From CAXMST01 sp963793415 (GTDB taxonomy: Bacteria > Actinomycetota > Thermoleophilia > Solirubrobacterales > 70-9), in NCBI GenBank assembly GCA_963793415.1, contig CAWCAC010000002.1, positions 1,674,001 to 1,738,000 of the forward strand: a stretch of DNA of 64,000 nt, given 5' to 3'. The translations under genes and the position numbers were made by a program. The notes under the pieces were generated by a model. It made no database searches. It was not told the origin of the DNA and saw only the letters and a program-made list of their open reading frames with translations. Shown in pieces: positions 39,999-47,911 of the stretch (the stretch's first letter is position 1; the number at the start of each line of letters is the position of its first letter).

Positions 39999-42242
39999 AT
40001 GCCTCTGAGGAAACCGACGAAGCTGCCAACGCCCTCGAACTGGGCGAGCCCGAAGCCGTTCGGTCTCGGGGAGCAGCGGCCGAACAACTACCGCGAGGTC
40101 TTCCGCGCTGTGCGGGAGAACTCCGACAACGCGGGCTACGCGATGCGGATCCTGCGCGAGGGCGTTTGCGACGGCTGCGCGCTGGGCACCAAGGGCCTCT
40201 CCGACTGGACGCTCCCCGGCGTCCACCTCTGCAACGTGCGCCTGCGGCTGCTGCGCCTGAACACGATGGGGCCGCTCCCCGATGGTGCCCTCGATGACGC
40301 CGAGGCGCTCACCGGCCTGCGCGGCGACGCGCTGCGGCGCCTCGGCCGGCTCCCGTATCCGATGATCCGCGAGCACCGCGAGGGAGGTCTCGACGAGGGT
40401 TTCCGGCGGATCGGCTGGAGCCGGGCGCTCGACATCGCCGCCGAGCGGATCCGGCAGTCGGGTCCCGGGCGGGCGGGCTTCTTCCTGACCAGTCGCGGGA
40501 TGGCGAACGAGAGCTACTACGCCGCGCAGAAGGCGGCGCGGGCGATCGGCACCAACTCGATCGACAACGCCGCCCGGATCTGCCACTCGCCCAGCACCTT
40601 CGCGCTCAAGGGTGCGCTCGGCGTCGCCGCCACGACCTGCTCCTACAGCGACTGGATCGGTACCGACCTGATCGTCTTCATCGGCTCCAACGTCGCCAAC
40701 AACCAGCCGGTCGCGACCAAGTACCTGCACGTTGCCAAGAAGGCGGGCACGAAGATCGCGACGGTCGGCCCCTACCGCGAGCCCGGCATGGAGCGCTACT
40801 GGATCCCCTCGAAGGCGGAGAGCGCCGTCTTCGGGACGAAGCTCAGCGATCGCTTCTTCCAGATCACGACCGGCGGCGACATCGGCTTTCTGACCGGGGT
40901 GCTCAAGCACCTCTGCGAGCAGGGCTGGCTCGACGAGAGCTTCCTCGCCGACCGCACTGTCGGCTTCGACGGGCTGCGGGCTACCGTCGAGGCGGCGCCG
41001 TGGGAGGAACTCGAACGGCTCGCTGGAGCCAGCCGCGATGAGATGCTCGGGTTGGCGCGGATGCTGGGCGATGCCCGGCGCGGCGTGCTCGTCTGGAGCA
41101 TGGGCGTGACCCAGCACGGCCGCGGCGAGGACGGCGTCCGCGCGATCGTCAACCTCGGGCTCGCCCGCGGCTGGATCGGCCGTGAGGGCTGCGGGCTGAT
41201 GCCGATCCGCGGTCATTCCGGTGTCCAGGGCGGCGCCGAGATGGGTTGTTACTCGACCGCGTTTCCGGGCGGCCGGTATATCGACGCCGGCTCGGCCCGC
41301 GAGCTCGGCGAGCTCTGGGGCTTCGAGGTTCCGGCCGAGCCGGGCCGGACGGCGCCCGAGATGATCGACGCGGCCCGCGACGGCGAGCTCGATCTGCTGT
41401 TCGCAGCCGGCGGCAACTTCGTCGACGTGCTCCCTGATCCCGACGAGGTCGCGGCGACCCTGGGCCGGATCCCGACCCGCGTCCACATGGACATCACCGT
41501 CTCCTCGCAGATGCTTGTACCGCCGCCGCCCGGCGGCGAGGTGCTGCTGCTGCCGGCGACGACCCGCTACGAGGTCCCCGGCGGGCTGACCGAGACCTCG
41601 ACCGAACGCCGCGTCGTCCTCAGTCCCGAGGTCGAGGGGCCGCGGATCGAAGAGGCGCGGCCCGAGTGGAAGGCGTTCGGCGATCTCGCGGCGCGCGTCC
41701 GCCCTGAGCTCGCGGACGCCGTTCGCTTTGCCGGCACGCCGGAGATCCGGGCCGAGATCGCCCGCGTCGTCCCCGCCTACGCCGAGATCGCCGGTCTCGC
41801 CGAGGGGGGCGACTCGTTCCAGTACGGCGGCCCGCGGCTCTGCGAGGGCGAGAGCTTCCCGACCGCCGACGGCAAGGCCCACTTCGCGACGATCGAGCTG
41901 CCGGAGCCGCCGCCCGACGACGGACTCTTCGCGCTCTCGACGCGGCGCGGCAAGCAGTTCAACTCGATGGTCCAGGAGCGGAGCGACGCGATCACCGGCG
42001 CCGGCCGTGAGTCGGTCCTGATCTCCGCCGCCGACGCGACGCGGCTCGGGCTCGGGGAAGGGAGCACAGTGCTGCTGCGGAGCCGCTTCGGCGAGCTCGA
42101 GGCGAAGCTTCTGATCGCACCGATCGCGCCCGGCAACCTGCAGGTCCACTGGCCCGAGGGCAACGTCCTGATCGGCCCGGAGCGCTCGGCCGAGTCCGGG
42201 ATCCCCGACTACAACGCCCGGGTCAGCGTCGAGCCGCTCTGA
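39999..42242 (+). CDS. FdhF/YdeP-family molybdopterin oxidoreductase
   Basis: This 747-aa enzyme belongs to the bis-MGD superfamily, YdeP branch. The N-terminus has GVCDGCALGTKGLSDWTL, a family-specific cysteine motif instead of the CxxCxxxC cluster of standard formate dehydrogenases. The metal-ligand region reads GTNSIDNAARICHSPS, with a Cys where formate dehydrogenase H has selenocysteine. MGD-binding blocks include LIVFIGSNVANNQPVATKYL, VLVWSMGVTQHGRGEDGVRA, and MPIRGHSGVQGGAEMGCYST. No twin-arginine signal is seen, so it should be cytosolic. The ATG at 39999 is followed at once by the conserved basic N-terminus. Nearby fdhD and mobA fit its cofactor needs. Confidence 0.9.
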   Translation: MPLRKPTKLPTPSNWASPKPFGLGEQRPNNYREVFRAVRENSDNAGYAMRILREGVCDGCALGTKGLSDWTLPGVHLCNVRLRLLRLNTMGPLPDGALDDAEALTGLRGDALRRLGRLPYPMIREHREGGLDEGFRRIGWSRALDIAAERIRQSGPGRAGFFLTSRGMANESYYAAQKAARAIGTNSIDNAARICHSPSTFALKGALGVAATTCSYSDWIGTDLIVFIGSNVANNQPVATKYLHVAKKAGTKIATVGPYREPGMERYWIPSKAESAVFGTKLSDRFFQITTGGDIGFLTGVLKHLCEQGWLDESFLADRTVGFDGLRATVEAAPWEELERLAGASRDEMLGLARMLGDARRGVLVWSMGVTQHGRGEDGVRAIVNLGLARGWIGREGCGLMPIRGHSGVQGGAEMGCYSTAFPGGRYIDAGSARELGELWGFEVPAEPGRTAPEMIDAARDGELDLLFAAGGNFVDVLPDPDEVAATLGRIPTRVHMDITVSSQMLVPPPPGGEVLLLPATTRYEVPGGLTETSTERRVVLSPEVEGPRIEEARPEWKAFGDLAARVRPELADAVRFAGTPEIRAEIARVVPAYAEIAGLAEGGDSFQYGGPRLCEGESFPTADGKAHFATIELPEPPPDDGLFALSTRRGKQFNSMVQERSDAITGAGRESVLISAADATRLGLGEGSTVLLRSRFGELEAKLLIAPIAPGNLQVHWPEGNVLIGPERSAESGIPDYNARVSVEPL

Positions 42243-42248
42243 TCAGCA

Positions 42249-42851
42249 TCAGCGCGGCGGCACGCTGAGCTCGCGGCCGATCTCGAGCAGCTCGTTCTGG
42301 GTGTTGACGTTGCGCAGGAAGGCGGCGGGGTCGCCGAAGGCTGCCAGCGCCTCGCCCGCGATCCGCTCGGCGCCGCACTCGACGACCAGCGCCCGCGCCG
42401 ACTCGCCCGACGTGACCGTCTCGTGCAGCAGCGGCAGCATCTCCGGCTCGTAGCGCCCGAGCAACGGTTCGAGCCCGGCCGGGCCCTCGACGACGGTCGG
42501 CGTGTCTGCGTGGGCGAGCGCCCGCAGCAGCGGCCCGGGGACGAGCGGCATGTCGCAGGGCGCTACGACCAGCGGCTCGCCGGTGAGTTCGAGCGCGGCG
42601 ATCACGCCGTTCAGCGGATGGCGGTCGGCTCGCTGCTCGATCTCGACCTCGGCCTCGCCGACCAGCGAGCCGAGCGGCGTGCCGCTCTTGGCGACCAGCA
42701 GCGGTTCGAGGTGGGCTTTGCGGCCGGCATTCAGCACCCACCAGGCGAGCGGCCGCCCGGCGAGCTCGCGCAGGTGCTTGTCGCCGCCGATGCGCTCGCC
42801 GGCGCCTCCGATCAGGATCGTGCAGCGGCTCGCGGGCTCCCCGGAAGTCAC
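42249..42851 (-). CDS. mobA: Molybdenum cofactor guanylyltransferase MobA
   Basis: MobA attaches GMP to Mo-molybdopterin to form the MGD cofactor required by the two large oxidoreductases in this window. The 200-aa protein starts with CTILIGGAGERIGGDKHLRE, where GG.G.R.GGDK is the nucleotide-binding signature. It continues with VLNAGRKAHLEPLLVAKSG and the Mg-binding block PLVVAPCDMPLVPGPLLRAL. The C-terminal half has GLEPLLGRYEPEMLPLLHE. The GTG at 42851 was chosen because it starts just before the signature. The gene is divergent from moeA (32 bp between starts) and converges with the YdeP-type enzyme gene. Confidence 0.88.
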   Translation of the reverse strand: MTSGEPASRCTILIGGAGERIGGDKHLRELAGRPLAWWVLNAGRKAHLEPLLVAKSGTPLGSLVGEAEVEIEQRADRHPLNGVIAALELTGEPLVVAPCDMPLVPGPLLRALAHADTPTVVEGPAGLEPLLGRYEPEMLPLLHETVTSGESARALVVECGAERIAGEALAAFGDPAAFLRNVNTQNELLEIGRELSVPPR

Positions 42852-42883
42852 GGCCCGAGTCTGGCAGGGATGATTGGCGGGCG

Positions 42884-44116
42884 ATGGCCGAGCTGACACC
42901 GATAGCCGAGGCGCGGCGGCTGATCCTTGCCGCCTGCGCGCGGCTCGAGGCCGAGCCGGTGCCGCTCGAGGATGCTCTCCGCCGCAGCCTGGCGATGGCC
43001 GTGGTCGCGGCCGAACGCGTGCCGGGCTTCGACAACTCGGCGATGGATGGGTACGCGTTCCGCAGGGCAGACCTCGATCGGCCCGGCCTGCTGCGGATCG
43101 CCGGCGAGTCCAGCGCCGGGCACCCATATCCGGACGTGGTCGGTGCGGGCGAGGCGGTGACGATCTCGACCGGGGCCGTGCTTCCCGACGGGGCCGACAC
43201 GGTCGTCCGCGTCGAGGACACGAGCGAGCCCGAGCAGGGCTGCGTCGCCGTCGAGGTTGTTCCCGGCGAGGGCGCCAACGTGCGCAGGGCAGGCGAGGAC
43301 ATAGAGCCCGGGGCGGAGCTGATCGGTGCCGGCGCCAGGCTCGACGCCGCCGGCCTCGGCGTGCTCGCCTCGGTCGGGGTGGGCGTGCCGCAGTGCGTGC
43401 GGCGGCCGCGCGTGGCGCTGCTCAGCACCGGCGACGAGCTCGTCGGCGTCGGGGACGAGCTGCCCTCCGGAGGTGTCCGCAACTCGAACGCATACGCGCT
43501 GCCGGGGCTGGTCGCGGCGGCCGGAGGAGAGGTGGCGCTGAACGGGCGCCTGCCCGACGACCCCGACGCCACCAACGAGGGCGTCGCCCGGGCGCTCGCG
43601 AGCGCCGACGTCGTCGTCGCCTGCGGCGGCGTCTCGGTCGGTCCCCACGACCACGTCAAGGCCGCCTTCGCCGCCGCCGGCGCCAAGCAGGTCTTCTGGC
43701 GCGTCTCGCTCAAGCCCGGCAAGCCGGCCTGGTTCGGGACCGCCGGGGAGCAGCTGCTGTTCGGGCTGCCGGGCAACCCGGTCTCCGCCTTCGTCACCTT
43801 CCTGCTCTTCGTGCGGCCGGCACTGCTGGCGCTGCAGGGCATCGATCCGGCCGAGGCCCGGATCCGCGCCGAGCTGACGACGGCGTACGAGAAGGAGGGC
43901 GACCGGGCCCACGCGATCCGGGTCGGCCTCGCGGCCGGCCCGCGGGGATGGCTGGCGACGCCGGCTCCGCGTCAGGGCTCGCACGTGATGACGAGCCTGC
44001 TCGGCGCCGACGGCCTCGGCCTGATCGCCGAGGAGACGACCAGCCTTGCCGCCGGCGAGGGGATCGACGTCGAGCTGATCCCGGGGCGCGGGCCCGGCGA
44101 TTGGAGCCGGGCGTGA
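42884..44116 (+). CDS. moeA: Molybdopterin molybdenumtransferase MoeA
   Basis: MoeA inserts molybdate into adenylylated molybdopterin. The 410-aa protein is of normal length. Motifs are VPGFDNSAMDGYAFRRADL (domain I), AGEAVTISTGAVLPDGADTV, RVEDTS, RRAGEDIEPGAELI, RPRVALLSTGDELVGVGDEL (MoCF-fold domain), VVVACGGVSVGPHDHVKAAF and the C-terminal LLFGLPGNPVSAFVTFLLFV. All match the family. It heads a co-directional block moeA, moaD-moaE, moaC, mog with small gaps or overlaps, so these cofactor genes are probably one transcript. Confidence 0.95.
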   Translation: MAELTPIAEARRLILAACARLEAEPVPLEDALRRSLAMAVVAAERVPGFDNSAMDGYAFRRADLDRPGLLRIAGESSAGHPYPDVVGAGEAVTISTGAVLPDGADTVVRVEDTSEPEQGCVAVEVVPGEGANVRRAGEDIEPGAELIGAGARLDAAGLGVLASVGVGVPQCVRRPRVALLSTGDELVGVGDELPSGGVRNSNAYALPGLVAAAGGEVALNGRLPDDPDATNEGVARALASADVVVACGGVSVGPHDHVKAAFAAAGAKQVFWRVSLKPGKPAWFGTAGEQLLFGLPGNPVSAFVTFLLFVRPALLALQGIDPAEARIRAELTTAYEKEGDRAHAIRVGLAAGPRGWLATPAPRQGSHVMTSLLGADGLGLIAEETTSLAAGEGIDVELIPGRGPGDWSRA

Positions 44117-44139
44117 GGGCGGGGCTAGGATCAGCTCCG

Positions 44140-44787
44140 ATGGCGGCGACGATGACGCTCGAGGTGAAGCTGTTCGCGATGCTGCGGGAGCGCGCCGGCA
44201 GCGGCTCGATCGAGCTCGAGCTGCCCGAGGGCGCGACTGTCGGCGAGCTGATCGGCGAGCTCTCCGAGCTGATCGGCGCGATGCCGGTCCGCGCCGCCGT
44301 CAACCGCGAGTACTCGAGCGAGTCGGCCGTCCTGCAGCCGGGCGACGAGATTGCCCTGATCCCGCCCGTCTCCGGTGGCTCCGACCTGCATGCCGCGGTC
44401 AGCTCCGAGCCGCTTTCGCTCGATCGGCTCGTACGCATGGTCGGTCGCGACGGCGCCGGCGCGCTGGTCACCTTCAGCGGCGTCACCCGTGACGTCGATC
44501 GGCTCGACTACGAGGCCTACGGCGAGATGGCCGAGGCGAAGATCGCCGAGATCCTCGCTCGGTGCCTGGAGGACGGGGGAGCGCTGGCCGTGGCGGCCGA
44601 GCACCGGATCGGCCCGGTGCCACTCGGCGAGCCGAGCGTGATCGTCGTCGCTTCCGCCGCCCACCGCGAGGAGGCATTCGTGACCGCGCGGCTGGCGATC
44701 GACAGGATCAAGGCCGAGGCGCCGATCTGGAAGCGCGAGATCGAGGGAGGTGAGGCGCGATGGGTGGAGGGCACGACTCCGGCCTGA
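44140..44787 (+). CDS. MoaD-MoaE fusion, molybdopterin synthase
   Basis: Molybdopterin synthase converts precursor Z (cPMP) to molybdopterin. The 215-aa product carries both subunits in one chain. Residues 1-83 are MoaD-like, with VKLFAMLRERAGSGSIEL and DEIALIPPVSGG. From residue 84 it is MoaE: SSEPLSLDRLVRMVGRDGAG, ALVTFSGVTRDVDRL, AEHRIGPVPLGEPSVIVVA and SAAHREEAFVTARLAIDRIK with the catalytic KxxxPIWK. The Gly-Gly that must be free for thiocarboxylation lies inside the chain, so cleavage after Gly-Gly is expected. Mycobacterial MoaX is a known example of such a fusion. The stop overlaps moaC by 28 bases. Confidence 0.93.
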   Translation: MAATMTLEVKLFAMLRERAGSGSIELELPEGATVGELIGELSELIGAMPVRAAVNREYSSESAVLQPGDEIALIPPVSGGSDLHAAVSSEPLSLDRLVRMVGRDGAGALVTFSGVTRDVDRLDYEAYGEMAEAKIAEILARCLEDGGALAVAAEHRIGPVPLGEPSVIVVASAAHREEAFVTARLAIDRIKAEAPIWKREIEGGEARWVEGTTPA

Positions 44788-45287
44788 CTCACCTCGACTC
44801 CGAGGGCGAGGCGCGGATGGTCGACGTCGGCGCCAAGCCCGAGAGCGAGCGCCGCGCCGTCGCCGAGGCACGGCTGCGGATGACGCCGGCCACCGCCCGG
44901 GCGATCGCCGACGGCAACGGTCCCAAGGGCGACGTGCTCGGGCCGGCGCGGCTCGCCGGGATTGCCGCCGCGAAGCGGACCGGCGATCTGATCCCGCTCG
45001 CGCACCCGCTGCCGCTCAGCTTCGCCGACGTCCGTGGCGAGGTCGATCCTGAGGCCGGGACCGTGACCCTGACCGCCGAGGCCCGCTGCGTCGGCCGCAC
45101 CGGCGTCGAGATGGAGGCGATGTGTGCGGCTTCGGTCGCGGCCCTGACCGTCTACGACATGGCGAAGGCGATCGAGCGCGGGATCGAGATCGAACGCGTT
45201 GTGCTGCTGCACAAGAGCGGTGGCAAGAGCGGCGAGTGGAACCGCGAGGCCGACGTCCCCGACGGCCCCGGAGCGGCGAATGCCTGA
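44760..45287 (+). CDS. moaC: Cyclic pyranopterin monophosphate synthase MoaC
   Basis: MoaC turns the MoaA product into cyclic pyranopterin monophosphate. The 175-aa protein shows LTHLDSEGEARMVDVGAKPE, GDVLGPARLAGIAAAKRTGD, LIPLAHPLPLSFADV, and GVEMEAMCAASVAALTVYDM with a KAIERGI helix and LLHKSGGKSG. The catalytic Lys and Asp residues in 'tvyDM.Ka' and 'KsGG.S' are present. ATG at 44760 lies inside the moaD-moaE gene and the end overlaps mog by eight bases. moaA, which acts before it, is separate at the start of the window. Confidence 0.95.
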   Translation: MGGGHDSGLTHLDSEGEARMVDVGAKPESERRAVAEARLRMTPATARAIADGNGPKGDVLGPARLAGIAAAKRTGDLIPLAHPLPLSFADVRGEVDPEAGTVTLTAEARCVGRTGVEMEAMCAASVAALTVYDMAKAIERGIEIERVVLLHKSGGKSGEWNREADVPDGPGAANA

Positions 45288-45786
45288 GGCTCCGGTGGTG
45301 GCCTTCCGCGCCGCCGTGCTGACCGTCTCCTCCTCCCGCGCGTCGGGTTCCGGTGAGCCCGACGAAGGCGGCCCGGCCCTCGTCGCCTTCGCCGAGTCGA
45401 TCGGCGCCGGGATCAGCGAGCGCGAGCTGGTTCCCGACGACCGCGAGCTGATCGGCGAGCGGCTCCGCTACCTGTCCGACGGGGTCGGCGTCGACCTGAT
45501 CCTGACCACCGGTGGCACCGGCTTCGCCCCCAGCGACCTGACGCCCGAGGCGACCCGCGACGTGATCGACCGCGAGGCACCCGGGATCGCGGAGGCGATG
45601 CGCGCCGTCTCCCGCGAGCACACGCCGAAGTGGATGCTCTCCCGTGGCGTCGCCGGCACCCGCGGCCGCACCCTGATCGTCAACTTCCCCGGCAGCCCGA
45701 AGTCGATCGCTGAGTGCGGCGAGGCGATCGCCGCCGCCCTCCCGCATGCCCTGCGGCTGCTGGGCGGCGCAGACGACCGGCACTGA
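45280..45786 (+). CDS. mog: Molybdopterin adenylyltransferase (MogA/MoaB family)
   Basis: It adenylylates molybdopterin, preparing it for MoeA. The 168-aa protein has the MoCF fold: FRAAVLTVSSSRASGSGEPD, then VDLILTTGGTGFAPSDLTPE, AMRAVSREHTPKWMLSRGVA and TLIVNFPGSPKSIAECGEAI. The TGGTG and NFPGSP motifs are diagnostic. Whether it is functionally MogA or MoaB cannot be decided from sequence alone. ATG at 45280 overlaps the moaC stop. It is the last gene of the cofactor operon; a large inverted repeat (45800-45845) follows before the convergent gene. Confidence 0.9.
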   Translation: MPEAPVVAFRAAVLTVSSSRASGSGEPDEGGPALVAFAESIGAGISERELVPDDRELIGERLRYLSDGVGVDLILTTGGTGFAPSDLTPEATRDVIDREAPGIAEAMRAVSREHTPKWMLSRGVAGTRGRTLIVNFPGSPKSIAECGEAIAAALPHALRLLGGADDRH

Positions 45787-45799
45787 CGCTCCAAATCCC

Positions 45800-45845
45800 C
45801 GAACGTCCCTCACCTGCCCTTATAGGTAGGTGTGAGGGACGTTCG
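45800..45845 (-). repeat. 46-bp palindromic repeat, copy 1 (between convergent genes)
   Basis: CGAACGTCCCTCAC (45800-45813) pairs perfectly with GTGAGGGACGTTCG (45832-45845) around an 18-bp loop containing TATAG. The element lies between the stops of mog and the convergent methyltransferase gene. Read on the minus strand it matches the element at 60084-60129 at 40 of 46 positions by my hand alignment. It may serve as a bidirectional terminator or be a dispersed REP-like element. Confidence 0.8.
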
Positions 45846-45855
45846 CGTTGTTGGT

Positions 45856-46908
45856 TTAGCCTCGCGGCTCGAGCAGGTAGTGGCTGACGAGCCACTCGCT
45901 TCCTTGGCGGTGGCCCCAGATCGCGGTGCAGCAGATCAGGAACAGGCGCCAGTTGCCGAGCGCGATCCGGGCCTGGCGGTCATCGCGGTAGACCTCGGCG
46001 AGGATCACGAGCGCGGCGTCGCGGTTGGCATCGAGGCGTTCGAGCCAGGCGGCGAGGGTGCGGGAGTAGTGGGTGCCGTCGACGACCCAGCGCTCGCGCA
46101 CCACGAGGTCGTCCTGAAAGTGGAGCAACAGGTCGTGCGAGGGCATGACGCCGGCGGTGAAGAAGCGCTCGGCGGCCCACGTGCCCTCGTAGAGATAGGC
46201 GGCGGTGCGGTGGGTGAAGACGTGGATGAAGACCCTTCCCTCGGGGCGGACCCAGGTCGAGACGCGGCGCAGCAGCTCCTTCCAGTTGTTGAGGTGCTCG
46301 AGCATCTCGACCGAGACGACGCGGTCGAAGCTCGCCGGCTCGAGCTCGAGGTCATTGACGTCGGCGGTGATGATCCGGACCCGGTCGGCGACGCCGCGGC
46401 GCTCGGCCTCGGCCTCGATCCAGAGCCGCTGCGGGGCCGAGTTCGAGACGCCGGTGACGCGGCAGCCCGGGTAGCGCTCGGCGATCCAGAGGCTGATCGC
46501 GCCCCACCCGCAGCCGAGGTCGAGCACGTCCTGGCCGTCCTCGATCCCGGCCCGCTCGCAGCTCAGCTCCAGCATCGCCTCCTCGGCCTCGTCGAGGATC
46601 GAGTCCGGCCGCGGGAACAGGCAGCCGCTGTACTTGCGGCGAGCGCCGAGGAAGAGGCCGAAGAACTCCGGTGGCAGCGCGTAGTGCTGCTCGTTGGCGG
46701 TCTCGGTTGCGAGCGCGATCGGGCCGCTGCTCTTGCGGGCGACGAGTGCCGTCAGCCGCCTCTGGGCACCGGCGACTCCGCCGGCTCGCTCGCGGCGCTC
46801 GACCCGGGCGATCCCGGCCCGTGAGCCGGCGCGCAGCGCCCAGTCGGGGACGACGCCGGCTCCGAGCAGGCGGTCGAGCAGCTGATACCTGAGCAGCGTG
46901 TCGGCCAT
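45856..46908 (-). CDS. Cyclopropane-fatty-acyl-phospholipid synthase-like methyltransferase
   Basis: The 350-aa protein resembles the CFA synthase family, which methylenates or methylates lipid double bonds using SAM. Motifs are ALATETANEQHYALPPEFFG, RKYSGCLFP (substrate pocket), LDLGCGWGAISLWIAERYPG (SAM motif I), GVSNSAPQRLWIEAEAERRG, SVEMLEHLNNWKELLRRVS and FIHVFTHR. The N-terminal 50 residues are a helical region found in some plant/actinobacterial members. The C-terminus carries RWVVDGTHYSRTLAAWLERL, which is family-typical. The gene ends next to the large inverted repeat. Precise lipid substrate is unknown. Confidence 0.88.
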   Translation of the reverse strand: MADTLLRYQLLDRLLGAGVVPDWALRAGSRAGIARVERRERAGGVAGAQRRLTALVARKSSGPIALATETANEQHYALPPEFFGLFLGARRKYSGCLFPRPDSILDEAEEAMLELSCERAGIEDGQDVLDLGCGWGAISLWIAERYPGCRVTGVSNSAPQRLWIEAEAERRGVADRVRIITADVNDLELEPASFDRVVSVEMLEHLNNWKELLRRVSTWVRPEGRVFIHVFTHRTAAYLYEGTWAAERFFTAGVMPSHDLLLHFQDDLVVRERWVVDGTHYSRTLAAWLERLDANRDAALVILAEVYRDDRQARIALGNWRLFLICCTAIWGHRQGSEWLVSHYLLEPRG

Positions 46909-46917
46909 CGACGGGAT

Positions 46918-47685
46918 CTACGCAGGGCCGGGCGGGGTCGGATCAGCCGATCCGTCCGGATTCTCGATCGCGCTGACGGCGACGAAAGCTCCGATCGCGC
47001 GCTCGAGCAGCCCCGGCAGGACCGTCTCGAAGGTGAGGATCTGGTCGCTGTCGGGACCGGGCAGGCCGATCTCGACCCCGATCGCGACCGCGACGCCGCC
47101 GCGCTCCAGCGCCAGCGCGCCGAGCTCTCCGGCGAGCGCGCCCGCCAGTGTCTCGAGCACCGTTCCGTCGGCGAGCACCAGCGCCGCGTCGTCGCCGTCG
47201 ATCCTGAGCTCGAGCCCGCGCGCCAGCGGCGGCCCGCCGACGCCGGTCGCGAACAGGTCGGAGTCGAGCAGCTCGCGGGCGCTCTCGAAACCGAGCGAGC
47301 CGAGCATCTCGAGTAGCGCCGGCCGCTCCTCGTCGGTCCAGACGTCGGCGCGCGCCTGCAGGACCAGCAGCGGCACCCGCGGGAGCACGAAGGCGGCCCA
47401 GCGCTCGGCCAGCCGCGCCTCCGCCGACCCGGGGCCCGGCCCCGGTCCAGACAGGTCGGCCTCATAGACCTGGGATTCGCCGCATCCGACGTGGGCGAGG
47501 CGCACCGCGGCGCGCCTCCGGCCCGGGTCGATGAGCATCACAACCGCGGCTGCGGACAGCTCGGGATCGATCGTCTCGCCGCAGTGGATGCAGGGCGCGG
47601 CGCCGGATCCGGCCTGGATCTCGACGGCCGCGATCTGCTCGTCGCTGAGCAGCTCGCGGACCGGTGCTGAGATCTCGATCTCCAC
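46918..47685 (-). CDS. Uncharacterised protein with CxxC/HxxC motif
   Basis: I do not recognise the family. The 255-aa protein has an N-terminal zinc-ribbon-like module: CIHCGETIDPE, then about 22 residues of beta-strand (AAVVMLIDPGRRRAAVRLAH) and HVGCGES, so Cys-x2-Cys and His-x2-Cys could hold a metal. The rest is hydrophobic-acidic, with PRVPLLVLQARADVWTDEER and GPPLARGLELRIDGDDAALV. No membrane segment is evident. The start is GTG at 47685, six bases downstream of the stop of the small membrane gene, so the two are coupled. The methyltransferase gene follows nine bases after its stop. Confidence 0.65.
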   Translation of the reverse strand: MEIEISAPVRELLSDEQIAAVEIQAGSGAAPCIHCGETIDPELSAAAVVMLIDPGRRRAAVRLAHVGCGESQVYEADLSGPGPGPGSAEARLAERWAAFVLPRVPLLVLQARADVWTDEERPALLEMLGSLGFESARELLDSDLFATGVGGPPLARGLELRIDGDDAALVLADGTVLETLAGALAGELGALALERGGVAVAIGVEIGLPGPDSDQILTFETVLPGLLERAIGAFVAVSAIENPDGSADPTPPGPA

Positions 47686-47690
47686 CGCGC

Positions 47691-47899
47691 TCAGGCGATC
47701 GCGGCCGGGCGGGCTGTGAGGTGCCGGAAGCCCGCGACCGTGAGCGAGAGGGCGGCGATCAGCGGCGCCACGAGCAGCAGCCAGGAGAGCGGGTTCGCGT
47801 CGAAGTCCCAGCAGCGCTCGCTGAGCGCGGTCCAGCCCGGCAACAGGGCAGCGCCAGCAGCGCGAACAGGATCAGGCCGTTGCGGGCGAGGGAGTCCAC
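47691..47899 (-). pseudogene. Small two-helix membrane protein gene with a single-base frameshift
   Basis: Reading from GTG 47899 gives VDSLARNGLILFALLALP, a membrane helix, and then nonsense. One frame over, the sequence continues as LLPGWTALSERCWDFDANPL, then SWLLLVAPLIAALSLTVAGF and a short tail to the TGA at 47691. The two parts join perfectly if one C is added in the run near 47855, giving a protein of about 69 residues with two membrane helices. The length of 209 bases (3n+2) fits one lost base. It is too short for standard gene finding. Whether the shift is real or a sequencing error is open. Confidence 0.55.
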
Positions 47900-47911
47900 C
47901 CGGCGATTGTC

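Noticed and set aside
39630..42149. Long minus-strand frame opposite the FdhF/YdeP gene
   Set aside because: Same artefact of GC-rich codon use; the plus-strand molybdoenzyme carries all conserved motifs.
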